A stretch of 64,000 bases of DNA from Nostoc sp. 'Lobaria pulmonaria (5183) cyanobiont' (lineage in GTDB: Bacteria; Cyanobacteriota; Cyanobacteriia; Cyanobacteriales; Nostocaceae): contig NZ_CP026692.1 in assembly GCF_002949795.1 (NCBI RefSeq), forward strand, positions 3,642,545-3,706,544. Reading direction: 5' to 3'. The position numbers and the translations under genes are program-made. This document shows positions 27,544 to 36,587 of the stretch, piece by piece; positions within the stretch are counted from its first letter, which is position 1, and each line of letters begins with the position of its first letter. The notes below the pieces were generated by a model. It was not told the DNA's origin, ran no database searches, and was given only the letters and a program-made list of their open reading frames with translations.

Positions 27544-29223
27544 ATGGGAAATTGGAGAAGTCTTAAGACAGTTGCGGGTTTCTTTAGCGCCATCGCACTT
27601 ACACAGTTTGGGGCAAATACTTCAGCCATTGCTGCTGATACAGTTGTTGTGCGTTTGGGTTTATTTACAGAATCCATCTCCCTTGCTGAGTTGCAAAAGG
27701 CTGCAAAAACTGGGGAATTGCCTGGGAGTTTACAGTCTTACACTAAAGGATTATCCCAAGAACAACGCCGCTTCTTCTTGGGAGCGCTGGGCATGAATAT
27801 ACCCATGAATGTTGTCACACTTGATAAGTTAATTAATACCCAGATTGGTACAACTATTCTCAATGATTTTGCTACAGCCTTAGCCCGAAAGGATAAAGCT
27901 GGAGTACAAGCACTCAGAGCAGGATTGGTATTAGGTTCCACTGCACCACAGGGTCTTTCTATACTAAGTTTTATTGCTGCTTATCCCAGCAAACGCTTAG
28001 AAATTGATTTGCCAAAGGCTTGGGTTGTTACAAGAAATTTAAATACAGCTTTTTGGCGCACCCAGCAATTCATGTTAGCGATCGCTCCCCAACTCAACCC
28101 GATAACAGCACAGCCGGGAACACCGCAGATTGCTTTCCCTTTTGATCCCAGCCAACCAGGAAGCGCCCAAGTAAAAATCCTCAATTTAAGCTTGAACGAT
28201 CAAAAGCGCGATGCCTACGGCGGGCTACGCCAACGCAAAATCCCAGTTGATATTTACTGGTCAACTGCTGCAACTCTCGACAAACCCGTTATTGTCTTTT
28301 CTCACGGCTTCGGGTCAGTCCGCACGGACTTGCGTTACCTAGCAGAACATTTAGCATCCCACGGTTATGTAGTAGCAGCTTTAGAACATCCCGGTAGTAA
28401 TCAGGCAAATGTTAACCTAACATTACAAGGCAAAACCAGAGTCATGAAGCCTGAGGAGTTTTTGTATCGCCCTCAAGATATTAGTTTTGTCCTTGACGAA
28501 TTAGAAAAGCTCAACCAAACGGCTAATCATCCCCTACAAGGGAAACTTGCAACCATGAACGCGATGGTTGTTGGCTATTCTTTTGGTGGTGGTACAGCTT
28601 TAGCACTTGCTGGAGCGGAGTTACAACTAGAACATCTCAAACAACGTTGTAAAAAGAACCTGACTATCTTGAGTTTGGGAGAAAATATGCAGTGCATCGC
28701 TCAAGAACTACCAGAAAATAGCTATCAACTACGAGATCCCAGAATAAAACAAGCGATCGCTCTCAATCCGACAACTTCTCTGATTTTTGGCGAAACTGGG
28801 TTAACAAAAATACAAGTTCCTACCATAGTGTTAGCAGGTTCCGCCGATAAAACTACCCCAGCTTTAACTGAACAGATTGTAGGATTTGAAAAGATCCCAT
28901 CCCCAAAATCGTTAGTTGGTATAATTGGGGGTACTCATCTAAGTGTAAAAGACCCCAGCACCACATTAGATCAGATCGGACAACCAAATACACCGATTAG
29001 TGGCGGTGAAGTTGTCGGCGAACAAGCAGCAGATGTTCGCAAGTACGTTAAAGCTCTAACCTTGGCCTTTGCTGCGCAAATGACTCCAGAAGCTAAAAAC
29101 TATGCTATCTTCCTGACACCAGACTATGCCCAGTTTGCTTCAACTGCTGCATTCCCATTTCGTCTAATTACGCAGATTCCGCCTGATGCTATGGCAGTGG
29201 TGAAAGAATTTGTTGAGAAATAA
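27544..29223 (+). CDS. Exported alpha/beta hydrolase with N-terminal DUF1400 domain
   Basis: A 559-residue protein. A signal peptide (LKTVAGFFSAIALTQFGA, cleavage near AIAA at 28-31) is followed by a DUF1400 domain (about 32-155, starting DTVVVRLGLFTESISLAEL), a cyanobacterial module found before hydrolases. The hydrolase has the oxyanion-hole segment VIVFSHGFGS (249-258) and nucleophile elbow GYSFGGG (344-350, Ser346), with a likely acid in AGSADKTTP and His in GIIGGTHLS. It resembles lipase or PAF-acetylhydrolase-like enzymes; the substrate is unknown. Residues 221-231 (KRDAYGGLRQR) are encoded by a dispersed repeat inserted in frame ahead of the hydrolase core. Confidence 0.85.
   Translation: MGNWRSLKTVAGFFSAIALTQFGANTSAIAADTVVVRLGLFTESISLAELQKAAKTGELPGSLQSYTKGLSQEQRRFFLGALGMNIPMNVVTLDKLINTQIGTTILNDFATALARKDKAGVQALRAGLVLGSTAPQGLSILSFIAAYPSKRLEIDLPKAWVVTRNLNTAFWRTQQFMLAIAPQLNPITAQPGTPQIAFPFDPSQPGSAQVKILNLSLNDQKRDAYGGLRQRKIPVDIYWSTAATLDKPVIVFSHGFGSVRTDLRYLAEHLASHGYVVAALEHPGSNQANVNLTLQGKTRVMKPEEFLYRPQDISFVLDELEKLNQTANHPLQGKLATMNAMVVGYSFGGGTALALAGAELQLEHLKQRCKKNLTILSLGENMQCIAQELPENSYQLRDPRIKQAIALNPTTSLIFGETGLTKIQVPTIVLAGSADKTTPALTEQIVGFEKIPSPKSLVGIIGGTHLSVKDPSTTLDQIGQPNTPISGGEVVGEQAADVRKYVKALTLAFAAQMTPEAKNYAIFLTPDYAQFASTAAFPFRLITQIPPDAMAVVKEFVEK
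28208..28230. repeat. Small dispersed palindromic repeat, copy 4, inside a gene
   Basis: GCGATGCCTACGGCGGGCTA followed by CGC lies in frame in the DUF1400 hydrolase gene and adds about 11 residues without breaking the reading frame. Confidence 0.75.
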
Positions 29224-30229
29224 AGGACTTCCAATTAAACAAATATAAGACTTACGTATCATACATATTGACTATACTAATTTTGGGCTTTTGAGCCATG
29301 TCTAATACCCAGAACAGTAAATATGCAACAAAATCGGGGTTGCAATCAGCACCTGAATCCTTACATTTGGCTGAATGCATATTATGGTTAATTGGTATAG
29401 TATGTAAGTCCTAAAATATTTAATTTTGTGAGTAGCTTACTTAAGAATAGGGTTATAAGGAATGCTAGAAGTCGCCGCTCATTTTGCCTCCTCCTACAAT
29501 TTTTCTTTTTAGACCAAATAAAGCCTAAACTACCGATATTCGCTGCAAATACCTGACGTTAAGATCAACTAATACGAAAATACACTACTTTTCACCTAAG
29601 TGGAGTAACTACCCCACCCTATTAGGCATCCTCCCCAATCTATTTGGAAGAGTGTACTTTATTAATTTGTAATCTGCTGTAAGTAATATCCAGCTTATAA
29701 AATTGCCTTATACCAAATTCTATATAAATTTTTTATTTGCTAAAAGTATATTACCTTGATAGTAGCCCTAAAGTTGCTGTTAAATCTACATCAAATTTTT
29801 ACAGTATAAATAACTATTTAGACATAAAATTTATAATGTATTCATAAAAATAACAGAAGCTTAAGAGTGTAAAAAACTAGAAACAGATGCCGAATAATGA
29901 TGATACATACGTATCCTATAGAAATCGTAAATTGTTTTTGAAAAATTTGTCAAGTAAGTGTACGGTGTGTTAGCAAAGTGTAGTATGTACTACATATATT
30001 TCAAAACTCAATATTAGTCCTGTAGCTAACATATTACAAACTAATTTCAAAACAAATAAAAACAAGTTATTTGATAGAAAATTTGTGTATGTATGTTGTA
30101 TTTACATAACTTACTTGAAGTTCACAAAACAAAATGGTAAAACATTGTTATTTTCTCCAAGCCACAGATTAACCAAAAATAACCAACAAAAGGCTTGTTT
30201 TGTTTACTTAAATAATTAGTTTCACCTAC
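29224..30229. other. One-kilobase AT-rich spacer with a possible degenerate element
   Basis: No coding frame is supported over 1006 bases. At 29248-29412 the ends AGACTTAC and GTAAGTCCT are inverted (eight of nine), with partly matching ATAC/ACTATAC blocks just inside, so a decayed MITE is possible. The rest is very AT-rich. A GTA-N8-TAC string at 29980-29993 fits the NtcA consensus but lacks a spaced -10 box. Confidence 0.4.
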
Positions 30230-30979
30230 ATGTGTATTGTCAAACTAATTTGGGATTCAAAATTAAACAATTATTCCATTTCACTCAAGCTTATGCAACT
30301 CTATACAACTCGTGAAATCGAACAACTCCAGCAACACGAAGACCTTTCTGCCTTAATTGAAATTATGGAGTGGGTGAAAAAATTTTTAGGAAGGTCTCAT
30401 CCTGACTTAGGTAGACCTGGCGCAGTTTGCCCGTTTGTACCTTACTCTCTCAAATCCAACAGTATTCGTCTAGCAGTTATTCACACAAAAGATTTGTATC
30501 CAGAACAATTAGAAGAGATTGTTGGATGCTATCGAGATATATTTCTGAAAATAGATATTAAAGAGCAGGAATTAGGAATTAATAGAGCTTTTTTACTTAT
30601 TTTTCCTGACATCGATATAGAAGATGCTCCTAAAGTAATAGATAGTGTTCAGCAAAAACTTAAACCTTTGTTTGTTGAGTCAGGATTGATGATAGGAGAA
30701 TTTCATAAACGTAACGAAAGTCCTGGTTTACACAATCTAAATTTTCGTCCACTTCGTAGTCCTATCCCCTTATTAGCTATCCGGTTCATGGTTGAGGCTG
30801 ACCTCCCCTTTCTTCAGAATCCTACTGATCCCCACTTACGTATTCGGTATTTGGAAGCTTACTTAAAGCATTTTGATCGGAAATTTACAGATGCAACAAA
30901 GTTGAAAAATGCTCATCAAGCATTAGCTTTAGCAAAAGAACAAGTTCAACAAGAAAATTTAGTGAGTTCTTGTATATAA
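30230..30979 (+). CDS. Conserved protein with PHPDLGR-VCPFVP motif (DUF6875-like)
   Basis: A 249-residue soluble protein. The segment WVKKFLGRSHPDLGRPGAVC followed by PFVPYSL (about 48-75) is a strong family signature, and AFLLIFPD follows in the middle; I believe the family is catalogued as DUF6875, with no known function. There are no membrane segments. The first Met gives an unusual start (MCIVKLIWDS); a start at MQLYTTREIE (30293) is equally possible. It is isolated, with AT-rich DNA on both sides, so the context gives no role. Confidence 0.65.
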   Translation: MCIVKLIWDSKLNNYSISLKLMQLYTTREIEQLQQHEDLSALIEIMEWVKKFLGRSHPDLGRPGAVCPFVPYSLKSNSIRLAVIHTKDLYPEQLEEIVGCYRDIFLKIDIKEQELGINRAFLLIFPDIDIEDAPKVIDSVQQKLKPLFVESGLMIGEFHKRNESPGLHNLNFRPLRSPIPLLAIRFMVEADLPFLQNPTDPHLRIRYLEAYLKHFDRKFTDATKLKNAHQALALAKEQVQQENLVSSCI

Positions 30980-31056
30980 CAAATGTTTGAATTTCGGGCT
31001 AGTGATTGAGCATGGGTATGGAGGATTAAAAGTCTTTCCAATTCACTGCACCTTGA

Positions 31057-31212
31057 AATAAGTGGGATAAAAATGACGAATTTACTGCTAGTTGCAATCG
31101 CCTAGTGCAGATAGCATCAAATCGTCGTCAGTATGTAAATTATCGTACTATAGTAGAAGCGATCGCTAATTATCAATTAGTCAATATCAATACTTCAACA
31201 ACTTCACTCTGA
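31057..31212 (+). pseudogene. Unidentified coding remnant (51 codons)
   Basis: A frame open from the stop at 31054 to the TGA at 31210 reads NKWDKNDEFTASCNRLVQIA, then NRRQYVNYRTIVEAIANY. It looks like a C-terminal helical piece of a protein, with no start codon or ribosome site. It is probably a fragment left by decay. Family not recognised. Confidence 0.25.
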
Positions 31213-31300
31213 TTTACAATAATTGCACACACTTTTGTATCGATATTTAAGATTGCTATATTATTTGTGATATAAAAAAGCAAATAATTTGGTAAATAAA

Positions 31301-31765
31301 ATGGCGAAAGAAATAGAGCGTAAATATTTAGTGAGAGGAGATAGTTGGAGAGGATTAGCTGAAGGTAGTGTATATCGTCAAGGATACATTGCTACACAAG
31401 AAAAAGCGACTGTACGTATACGTATAGTAGGGGAAAAAAGTTATTTGACCATTAAAGGCCCCAATATTAAATATTCGAGATTAGAGTTTGAGTATCCTAT
31501 TCCTGTTAAAGATGCTCAGGAAATACTTGAGACATTATGTCAACGTCCCTTTATAGAAAAAACCAGATATAAAATAGAGTCGAGTGGTTTGATTTGGGAA
31601 ATAGATGAGTTTGATGGTGTTAATAAAGGACTGATATTAGCAGAAGTTGAACTCAGTGATGAAAATCAGCAAATTGAATTACCAAGCTGGATTGGACAAG
31701 AAGTTTCTGATGACTCCAGATATTTCAACAGCAATTTAGTAAAGTACCCTTTTTCACAATGGTAA
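31301..31765 (+). CDS. CYTH-domain protein (triphosphate tunnel metalloenzyme)
   Basis: A 154-residue protein with the signature EIERKYLVRG at the N-terminus, followed by the basic and acidic strands that line the tunnel: YRQGYIAT, TVRIRIVGEKSYLTIKG, RLEFEYPIP, EKTRYKI, WEIDEFDG and LILAEVEL. The ATG at 31301 puts the signature at residue 4; an upstream TTG is less likely. In bacteria these enzymes hydrolyse inorganic triphosphate or similar substrates with a divalent metal. Full-length for a stand-alone CYTH protein. It is monocistronic. Confidence 0.92.
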   Translation: MAKEIERKYLVRGDSWRGLAEGSVYRQGYIATQEKATVRIRIVGEKSYLTIKGPNIKYSRLEFEYPIPVKDAQEILETLCQRPFIEKTRYKIESSGLIWEIDEFDGVNKGLILAEVELSDENQQIELPSWIGQEVSDDSRYFNSNLVKYPFSQW

Positions 31766-32096
31766 TAGCTGAAATATTGAGAACATCCCAATTTTGCGAA
31801 AATACTTAACTCACAGAATTTGCAGCTTAAAAACTAAAACTAGCGTAGGTTGGGTTGAGGAACGAAACCCAACATTATCAAGGCTTTGTTGGGTTCAACC
31901 CAACCTACTATTATTCTTAACCCAAGCATATTGCATTAGGAAATATTTTATCTACGGACGTGCAATTACTTACTTATTAAAATAAAAAAAGTATAAAAAG
32001 TCTAGTATATTTTCGCCTATCAATTCAGCATTAGCCCTAATAGGATGTAGCGGAATACATATCACTCACCAGATTAACAGGTGCGTTCTGAGCTAA
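31766..32096. other. Spacer with a palindromic repeat
   Basis: It contains the GTAGGTTGGGTT element at 31845-31908. The remainder is AT-rich and includes the promoter region of the XRE regulator. No gene is seen. Confidence 0.45.
31845..31908. repeat. Palindromic dispersed element GTAGGTTGGGTT...AACCCAACCTAC
   Basis: Perfect 12-base inverted ends enclose 40 bases with internal AAACCCAACATT and GTTGGGTT blocks, so the whole element folds into a long hairpin. It has the look of a small non-autonomous element. Confidence 0.65.
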
Positions 32097-32357
32097 ATGA
32101 CCATTAAGAAACCTTTGCTAATCAAGCAACCGGAAGTTGGACAGCTCATCGGTGAACTCTGTGGCATAACTGGTCTTACCCAAGAACAGTTTGCAGCATC
32201 TTTAGGTATAACTTATTCGACGGTAAACCGTTGCGAGAAAGGACATACCAAGCCTTCATCTCTAGCTATGCAAAAGATTGAGAGGATGCTAGAGGAGATG
32301 GGTGATCTGGGGCAGAAAGTGTCAGTGAAGTATTTGTCGAATTATAAAGCAGGCTGA
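32097..32357 (+). CDS. XRE-family helix-turn-helix regulator
   Basis: An 86-residue DNA-binding protein. The HTH is clear at about 22-65: LTQEQFAASLGITYSTVNRC with EKGHTKPSSLAM following. There is no second domain, so it may act as a dimeric repressor or as the antitoxin half of a pair. No toxin-like gene flanks it, so an antitoxin role is not supported. It is monocistronic. Confidence 0.85.
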   Translation: MTIKKPLLIKQPEVGQLIGELCGITGLTQEQFAASLGITYSTVNRCEKGHTKPSSLAMQKIERMLEEMGDLGQKVSVKYLSNYKAG

Positions 32358-32619
32358 GAGGCAAATTAATTGAAGTTACTTTCCCCCAATTAACAGGTTA
32401 TCGCTACGACATAACCACAAACAACTCAATTCTAATTTTACTGATGTTTGCAGATATGCATATTTTGCGGATTACTCAATCTTTGAGTTTGAGTTTACCG
32501 TAGCCGATATTTTCTTCACTTTTTAAGACGAGTTTAGGTTAAAAACGCGCAAAAACTCCAAGATTTTTTTTCTTAATTGAGCACCAATATTTTTCAGTCA
32601 ACTTTATCTGAACTGTACA

Positions 32620-33801
32620 ATGTTTGATTATTCTACCCCCGCTTTAGCTACATACCTTAATATTTCTTCGCCAATAGCAGCTTGCACTAACGGCAGCAAA
32701 GTTGCGGTCATCAATACTGAAGGCGTATGGGAAGTAGACAGTAATGGGACGAAAAAACTAATTCCAAACTCTGATTATGATGCCCGTGACATTGTAGCAA
32801 TTGACGGCAAAACTTATGTCTTAGCGGTTCCAACAGGACTAGTAAAAATAAAAGCTGACGGAACTAACCAAAAAATAGTTAGCAACCCAGCCAACTTAAA
32901 GGCACGAGTTAAATTTTTGCAAAATTGGATTATTTACCAGTCTGCAAATACTTTGTCAATTTATGACAAAAACCTCAACTTTAAAGCCAAACAGAGTTAT
33001 GGCGTAACTGAGGTAATGGATTTTGAGTATAAAAATGGGTATCTTTACACTAGTGGCTACCAGCAACAAAAGAGGTTAGGTATTCCCGTCCAGATAGCTT
33101 TTCTTTACCGAATGGTTTTCGACGGAGCAAAAATATTTGCTTTGGCAAATTTAGCAGGAAATAACCAAGGCAAGCTTTGGGGCTACAATTCTGCTGATCT
33201 TGCTAACGATATGGCAGACACAAGACTCAACCGATTACATATTTTTGAAGACAAGCTTTATGTCCTCGGTTCAGTTTATGGAGGTAACTCAATCTACAGG
33301 TGGAATGGCAAAGACTTATTAACAAAGACTTTGATTGTTACAGACACCTATACCAATCCTGCACAGACCCGTGACGAAACAAAGGTATATATAGGAACTG
33401 TTAATCTGACTAATTTTACTGTCGAGCGCGGACAGCTAAGTTTTCCAAGAAGGCCTACAACTGCGGGGCTGGGAGACGGCGGTAGCAATTTTCCTAAAAC
33501 TATTTACTCAGATGGCAGTAAAATTTTTGTGGGTTCCTCTGCTGCTTATGCGATCGCCAATAGAGATAATCAAACCTTCATGGGTAAACCTATCTCGGCT
33601 TACCGTGGAGATGCATCTCTTTTAGTTGTCTCCAAAAACCTAATGACTCGCCACGCTTGGGTAACACCGGGAAATGGTGAAGTATTGCTATTTACTGATA
33701 AGTTTGCAGTAATCAAAACAGATAATAAAATCAATGACTTGGCTACAAATGTAGGAACTGCCCAAAAATTACCAACAAATACTTATTTCGTTAAGTTTTA
33801 A
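32620..33801 (+). CDS. Beta-rich protein of unknown function, propeller-like
   Basis: A 393-residue protein with repeated short beta motifs (SKVAVINTEGVWEVDSNGTK, GLVKIKADGT, KLYVLGSVYGGNSIYRWNGK, SDGSKIFVGSS), as in beta-propeller or PQQ-like folds. There is no signal peptide or membrane segment, so it is cytosolic or leaves by another route. No catalytic motif is apparent. I do not recognise the family. It is single, followed by a hairpin. Confidence 0.6.
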   Translation: MFDYSTPALATYLNISSPIAACTNGSKVAVINTEGVWEVDSNGTKKLIPNSDYDARDIVAIDGKTYVLAVPTGLVKIKADGTNQKIVSNPANLKARVKFLQNWIIYQSANTLSIYDKNLNFKAKQSYGVTEVMDFEYKNGYLYTSGYQQQKRLGIPVQIAFLYRMVFDGAKIFALANLAGNNQGKLWGYNSADLANDMADTRLNRLHIFEDKLYVLGSVYGGNSIYRWNGKDLLTKTLIVTDTYTNPAQTRDETKVYIGTVNLTNFTVERGQLSFPRRPTTAGLGDGGSNFPKTIYSDGSKIFVGSSAAYAIANRDNQTFMGKPISAYRGDASLLVVSKNLMTRHAWVTPGNGEVLLFTDKFAVIKTDNKINDLATNVGTAQKLPTNTYFVKF

Positions 33802-33804
33802 TTG

Positions 33805-33834
33805 AGCAACGAGATTGTTTACAATCTCATTGCT
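33805..33834 (+). terminator. Hairpin just after the beta-rich gene
   Basis: AGCAACGAGATTGT and ACAATCTCATTGCT can pair over 14 bases with one G-U, four bases after the stop. There is no T-run, so it may terminate poorly or stabilise the 3' end. Confidence 0.5.
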
Positions 33835-33866
33835 TGAGTTCAGATAAACCCAAAACCCAGATGTAG

Positions 33867-33886
33867 AGACGCGATTTATCGCGTCT
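33867..33886. repeat. Dispersed palindrome AGACGCGA-TTTA-TCGCGTCT
   Basis: An 8-base perfect palindrome with a four-base loop. Another perfect copy is at 51204-51223 with a TGAA loop, and an imperfect one at 25309-25333. Confidence 0.7.
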
Positions 33887-33938
33887 GGAAAGGTCAATTA
33901 TCTACACCAATAACCCTTAACCCAAGCGTCTTGAACTA

Positions 33939-34045
33939 TATAGCGGTTCCCATTCAGATGCGGTACAAAATTATATTGTGGGGTGTAGGGGCACGGCACT
34001 GCCGTGCCCCTACGGATGTACCTCACGCAAACGAGAAGCGCTATA
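33939..34045 (+). mobile_element. MITE-like element with TATAGCGGTTCCC ends
   Basis: A 107-base element. The left end TATAGCGGTTCCC and the right end GAGAAGCGCTATA are inverted (11 of 13 match). A central hairpin GGGGCACGGCA-CTG-CCGTGCCCC is present. The left 65 bases are repeated in reverse at 8261-8325 with three mismatches. It has no coding capacity. Confidence 0.7.
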
Positions 34046-34222
34046 AGCAAGACTAATTATTAAATTTGTTCGCGTATAGTTTACGCGAACAAATTACTTT
34101 TTGTCCAAAGTCTAATACGTACTTTACATATTAATTATAGTATGCATAGCAGGCTTATTAAGCTAAAAGTTTTGCCCTGTCTCATCTAACTCTTATTCAG
34201 CGCAGGATCTGTTATTTTAACC

Positions 34223-34411
34223 ATGAGCACAAGTATGAGTAGACAAATTGGTGATGATGATACTCGTGCGATCGCCTTTTTTCAACGGATAATTGCCTTC
34301 ACACGAAGCGATACCATCGACAATATCCGTAATGAAAAGTTACTTAACGCTACACAAGTTAGAGATTTTATTAACAAGCAGTATTCAGGGCGAATAGTAC
34401 CTGTATTTTAA
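34223..34411 (+). CDS. Small hypothetical protein
   Basis: A 62-residue hydrophilic protein (from MSTSMSRQIGDDDTRAIAFF to YSGRIVPVF). It is acidic then basic, with a predicted helix in the middle. The ribosome site is weak; a start at the second Met (MSRQIG) is possible. Codon use looks protein-like, and a second small gene follows 97 bases on. No family recognised. Confidence 0.4.
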   Translation: MSTSMSRQIGDDDTRAIAFFQRIIAFTRSDTIDNIRNEKLLNATQVRDFINKQYSGRIVPVF

Positions 34412-34508
34412 AGATAGCGAAAGAATGAAGAATGATAATTTTGTTACTTCGTCTTTCCTAAATTAGAAGTTACTAAACTTAAAATTGAACATTCATGGAG
34501 GTCAAATC

Positions 34509-34715
34509 ATGTTTTCTGGAAAAATTGAAAAAGAATTATTTGGTGAAGAAATTTGGTCTATTTGGCAAACAACTAAATTACCAGATCATCTACAGTTATT
34601 AGTGGATCGAGAACTAGAAAAACGCGATATCTGGGAATTGCAGTCTCAAAAGCCTGACGATGGGTCTATTTATCCAAATCTCTATGATGACTCTAGTCAT
34701 TCAACAAATATTTAA
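34509..34715 (+). CDS. Small hypothetical protein with a strong ribosome site
   Basis: A 68-residue acidic protein starting MFSGKIEKELFGEEIWSIWQ. I chose the ATG at 34509 because GGAGG (34497-34501) sits seven bases upstream; the frame extends to 34485 but that start would not be used. Tryptophan-rich helical N-half, polar tail ending DDSSHSTNI. No family recognised. Confidence 0.55.
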   Translation: MFSGKIEKELFGEEIWSIWQTTKLPDHLQLLVDRELEKRDIWELQSQKPDDGSIYPNLYDDSSHSTNI

Positions 34716-34779
34716 CAAAAGAGGTAGTTCTTGCGTCGGGCGGGAGACTAGAGGAATACTGCCCTACGCAAGAACTACT

Positions 34780-34807
34780 GCGATACCTACGGCGGTAAAT
34801 CAGGCGC
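34780..34807. repeat. Small dispersed palindromic repeat, copy 5 (partial)
   Basis: GCGATACCTACGGCGGTAAA then TCAGGCGC matches only the left half of the family. Confidence 0.45.
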
Positions 34808-34832
34808 TGAGAGTAAGGGTTTAAGTCTCCAG

Positions 34833-36239
34833 TCAACCAAACTCAATCTCAGAAGTCAAAAGATAAAAACGCCCAGTTAAAACCACTGCACCGATAAGTA
34901 GCCCTAGTACTAAACCTAACCATAAACCTATAGCACCCCAGCCGAAAGTGAATGCCATCAGATAGCCACCACCTAGACCTACTCCCCAGTAAGCGAACAT
35001 AGTAATGAACACTGGCACTTTGGTGTCCTTCAACCCGATTAAAGCACCAGCAGCAATAGTCTGAATAGAATAAAATATTTGGACTATTGCCCCCGCAACG
35101 AGGAAAGAAGTTGCCGTTTTAACTATCTCGATATTATCTAGATTACTAGTGTCCAAATACATTGCCACAATATAGTTGGGAAACAGCCAAAAAATTAGTG
35201 CCACAATGCTTACAAAGGGAGTAACAAGCGCAATGCAGACTAATCCCGCTCTGCTTGCACCCTGGAGATCGTTTTGTCCCCTCAACTGTCCTACTCTCAT
35301 TGTGACGGCATAGGAAATACCTATAGACACTGTTTCGACAAAACTTTCTGTCTCGACGGTAATTTCATGTGCTGCTAATGTTTCTGTTCCAAACCACCCC
35401 ATCAGTAAAGCAGTGGTAGTGAATACTCCAATTTCTGCTCCATACTGCAACCCCAAAAACCACCCAGTTTGGAAGATATCTATAAACATATCTTTATCGA
35501 ACTGATGCAAAGCACAATCAAGCTGATAGTCTTTAAAGTAGTTATCAAAGCAAATCCAACTGGTGGCAGCGATAAAATTTAGCCAAAAAATGAGTGTGCT
35601 TCCCCAACCGATACCGGCTAAACCAAGGGCTGGGAAACCAAATTTGCCGAACATTAGCACGTAATTAGCAACCGCATTTAATAATAGTCCAGCTACCGTA
35701 ATTACTATTAAGAATTGGGGACGATTAAGGGCAGAGCTAACTTCTTTTAAGATACAAAAGCCGAGTGCAGCAGGAAAACCCCAAACAATAGACCGCAAAT
35801 ATATTTGAGCTAATAACACATTGCTTTCTTCTTGACCAGTTAGCAGCAGGATATAGTCAAAGTGCCAAATGATAAACATCACAGGTAAGCACATCGTCAC
35901 AGCTAACCAAATTCCTTGACCGGTAGCACGGCTCACTTGGTCTATCTTTCCTGCACCAAAAGCATTGGCGACACTCACACCCGCAGCTGAAAGAACAGAA
36001 CGACAGACGGAAGCTAGGGTAGAAAAGGTAACAGCACCTAAAGCACCCGCAGCTAAAGCTTGGCTGTTAAGCAAGCCCATCATTACGCCATCCAATAAAG
36101 GAATGCCCGCTTCTAATATTTGAGTAATTACCAAAGGAACTGCCAATTGTAGGCAGGCTTGGACTTCTAATATCAGTTCTGACTGAAATTCTTTTGAGGT
36201 TAACTCCATTGGGGCGCTAAAAAGCAATACTGAATACAT
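34833..36239 (-). CDS. MATE-family efflux transporter
   Basis: A 468-residue, 12-helix antiporter of the multidrug and toxic compound extrusion family, which expels cationic compounds in exchange for Na+ or H+. Two homologous halves are visible; the first has PLVITQILEAGIPLLDGVMM and the second WFLGLQYGAEIGVFTTTALL. The conserved GVSVANAFGAGK lies between helices 2 and 3. The first Met precedes ten extra residues; MELTSKEFQ at 36209 is an alternative start. It is monocistronic; the substrate is unknown. Confidence 0.93.
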   Translation of the reverse strand: MYSVLLFSAPMELTSKEFQSELILEVQACLQLAVPLVITQILEAGIPLLDGVMMGLLNSQALAAGALGAVTFSTLASVCRSVLSAAGVSVANAFGAGKIDQVSRATGQGIWLAVTMCLPVMFIIWHFDYILLLTGQEESNVLLAQIYLRSIVWGFPAALGFCILKEVSSALNRPQFLIVITVAGLLLNAVANYVLMFGKFGFPALGLAGIGWGSTLIFWLNFIAATSWICFDNYFKDYQLDCALHQFDKDMFIDIFQTGWFLGLQYGAEIGVFTTTALLMGWFGTETLAAHEITVETESFVETVSIGISYAVTMRVGQLRGQNDLQGASRAGLVCIALVTPFVSIVALIFWLFPNYIVAMYLDTSNLDNIEIVKTATSFLVAGAIVQIFYSIQTIAAGALIGLKDTKVPVFITMFAYWGVGLGGGYLMAFTFGWGAIGLWLGLVLGLLIGAVVLTGRFYLLTSEIEFG

Positions 36240-36587
36240 TAAGATATATTAACGCCACAGGTGCAATCAACTCAAGCTATTCGCGATCGCCTTTCCAAAA
36301 ATTGTGTTTTATAACACTGTTGCCAGCAGATGACAAGTTATTTATGAGCTTCAACTGTCAATAATGGCACATCGTCAACCTGGGTAAAAGTGATACTTTT
36401 GACCAGCTTTGCTATTACCTATGCCCAGCTTCAATGTAGCAGCATTTATGGCTGTAATAACAGCATTGTAGTTAGCATTGAAGGTAATACCTATTAGTAA
36501 TTAGTTAAACAGATATCACTATGAGTTGTGAACTTTGAATTAAAAAATTGCTTGAACTCAATACTCACAACTCATAACTTTCTAAGA
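36240..36587. other. Spacer with no recognised feature
   Basis: These 348 bases between two minus-strand genes hold the MATE promoter and the 3' end of the transglycosylase region. The sequence near 36536-36579 has the repetitive ACTCATAACT-type strings common in this genome. No RNA, terminator or gene is supported. Confidence 0.4.

Noticed and set aside
29980..29993. NtcA-binding site GTA-N8-TAC
   Set aside because: This pattern is expected many times by chance in 64 kb, and no -10 box is found at the right distance.
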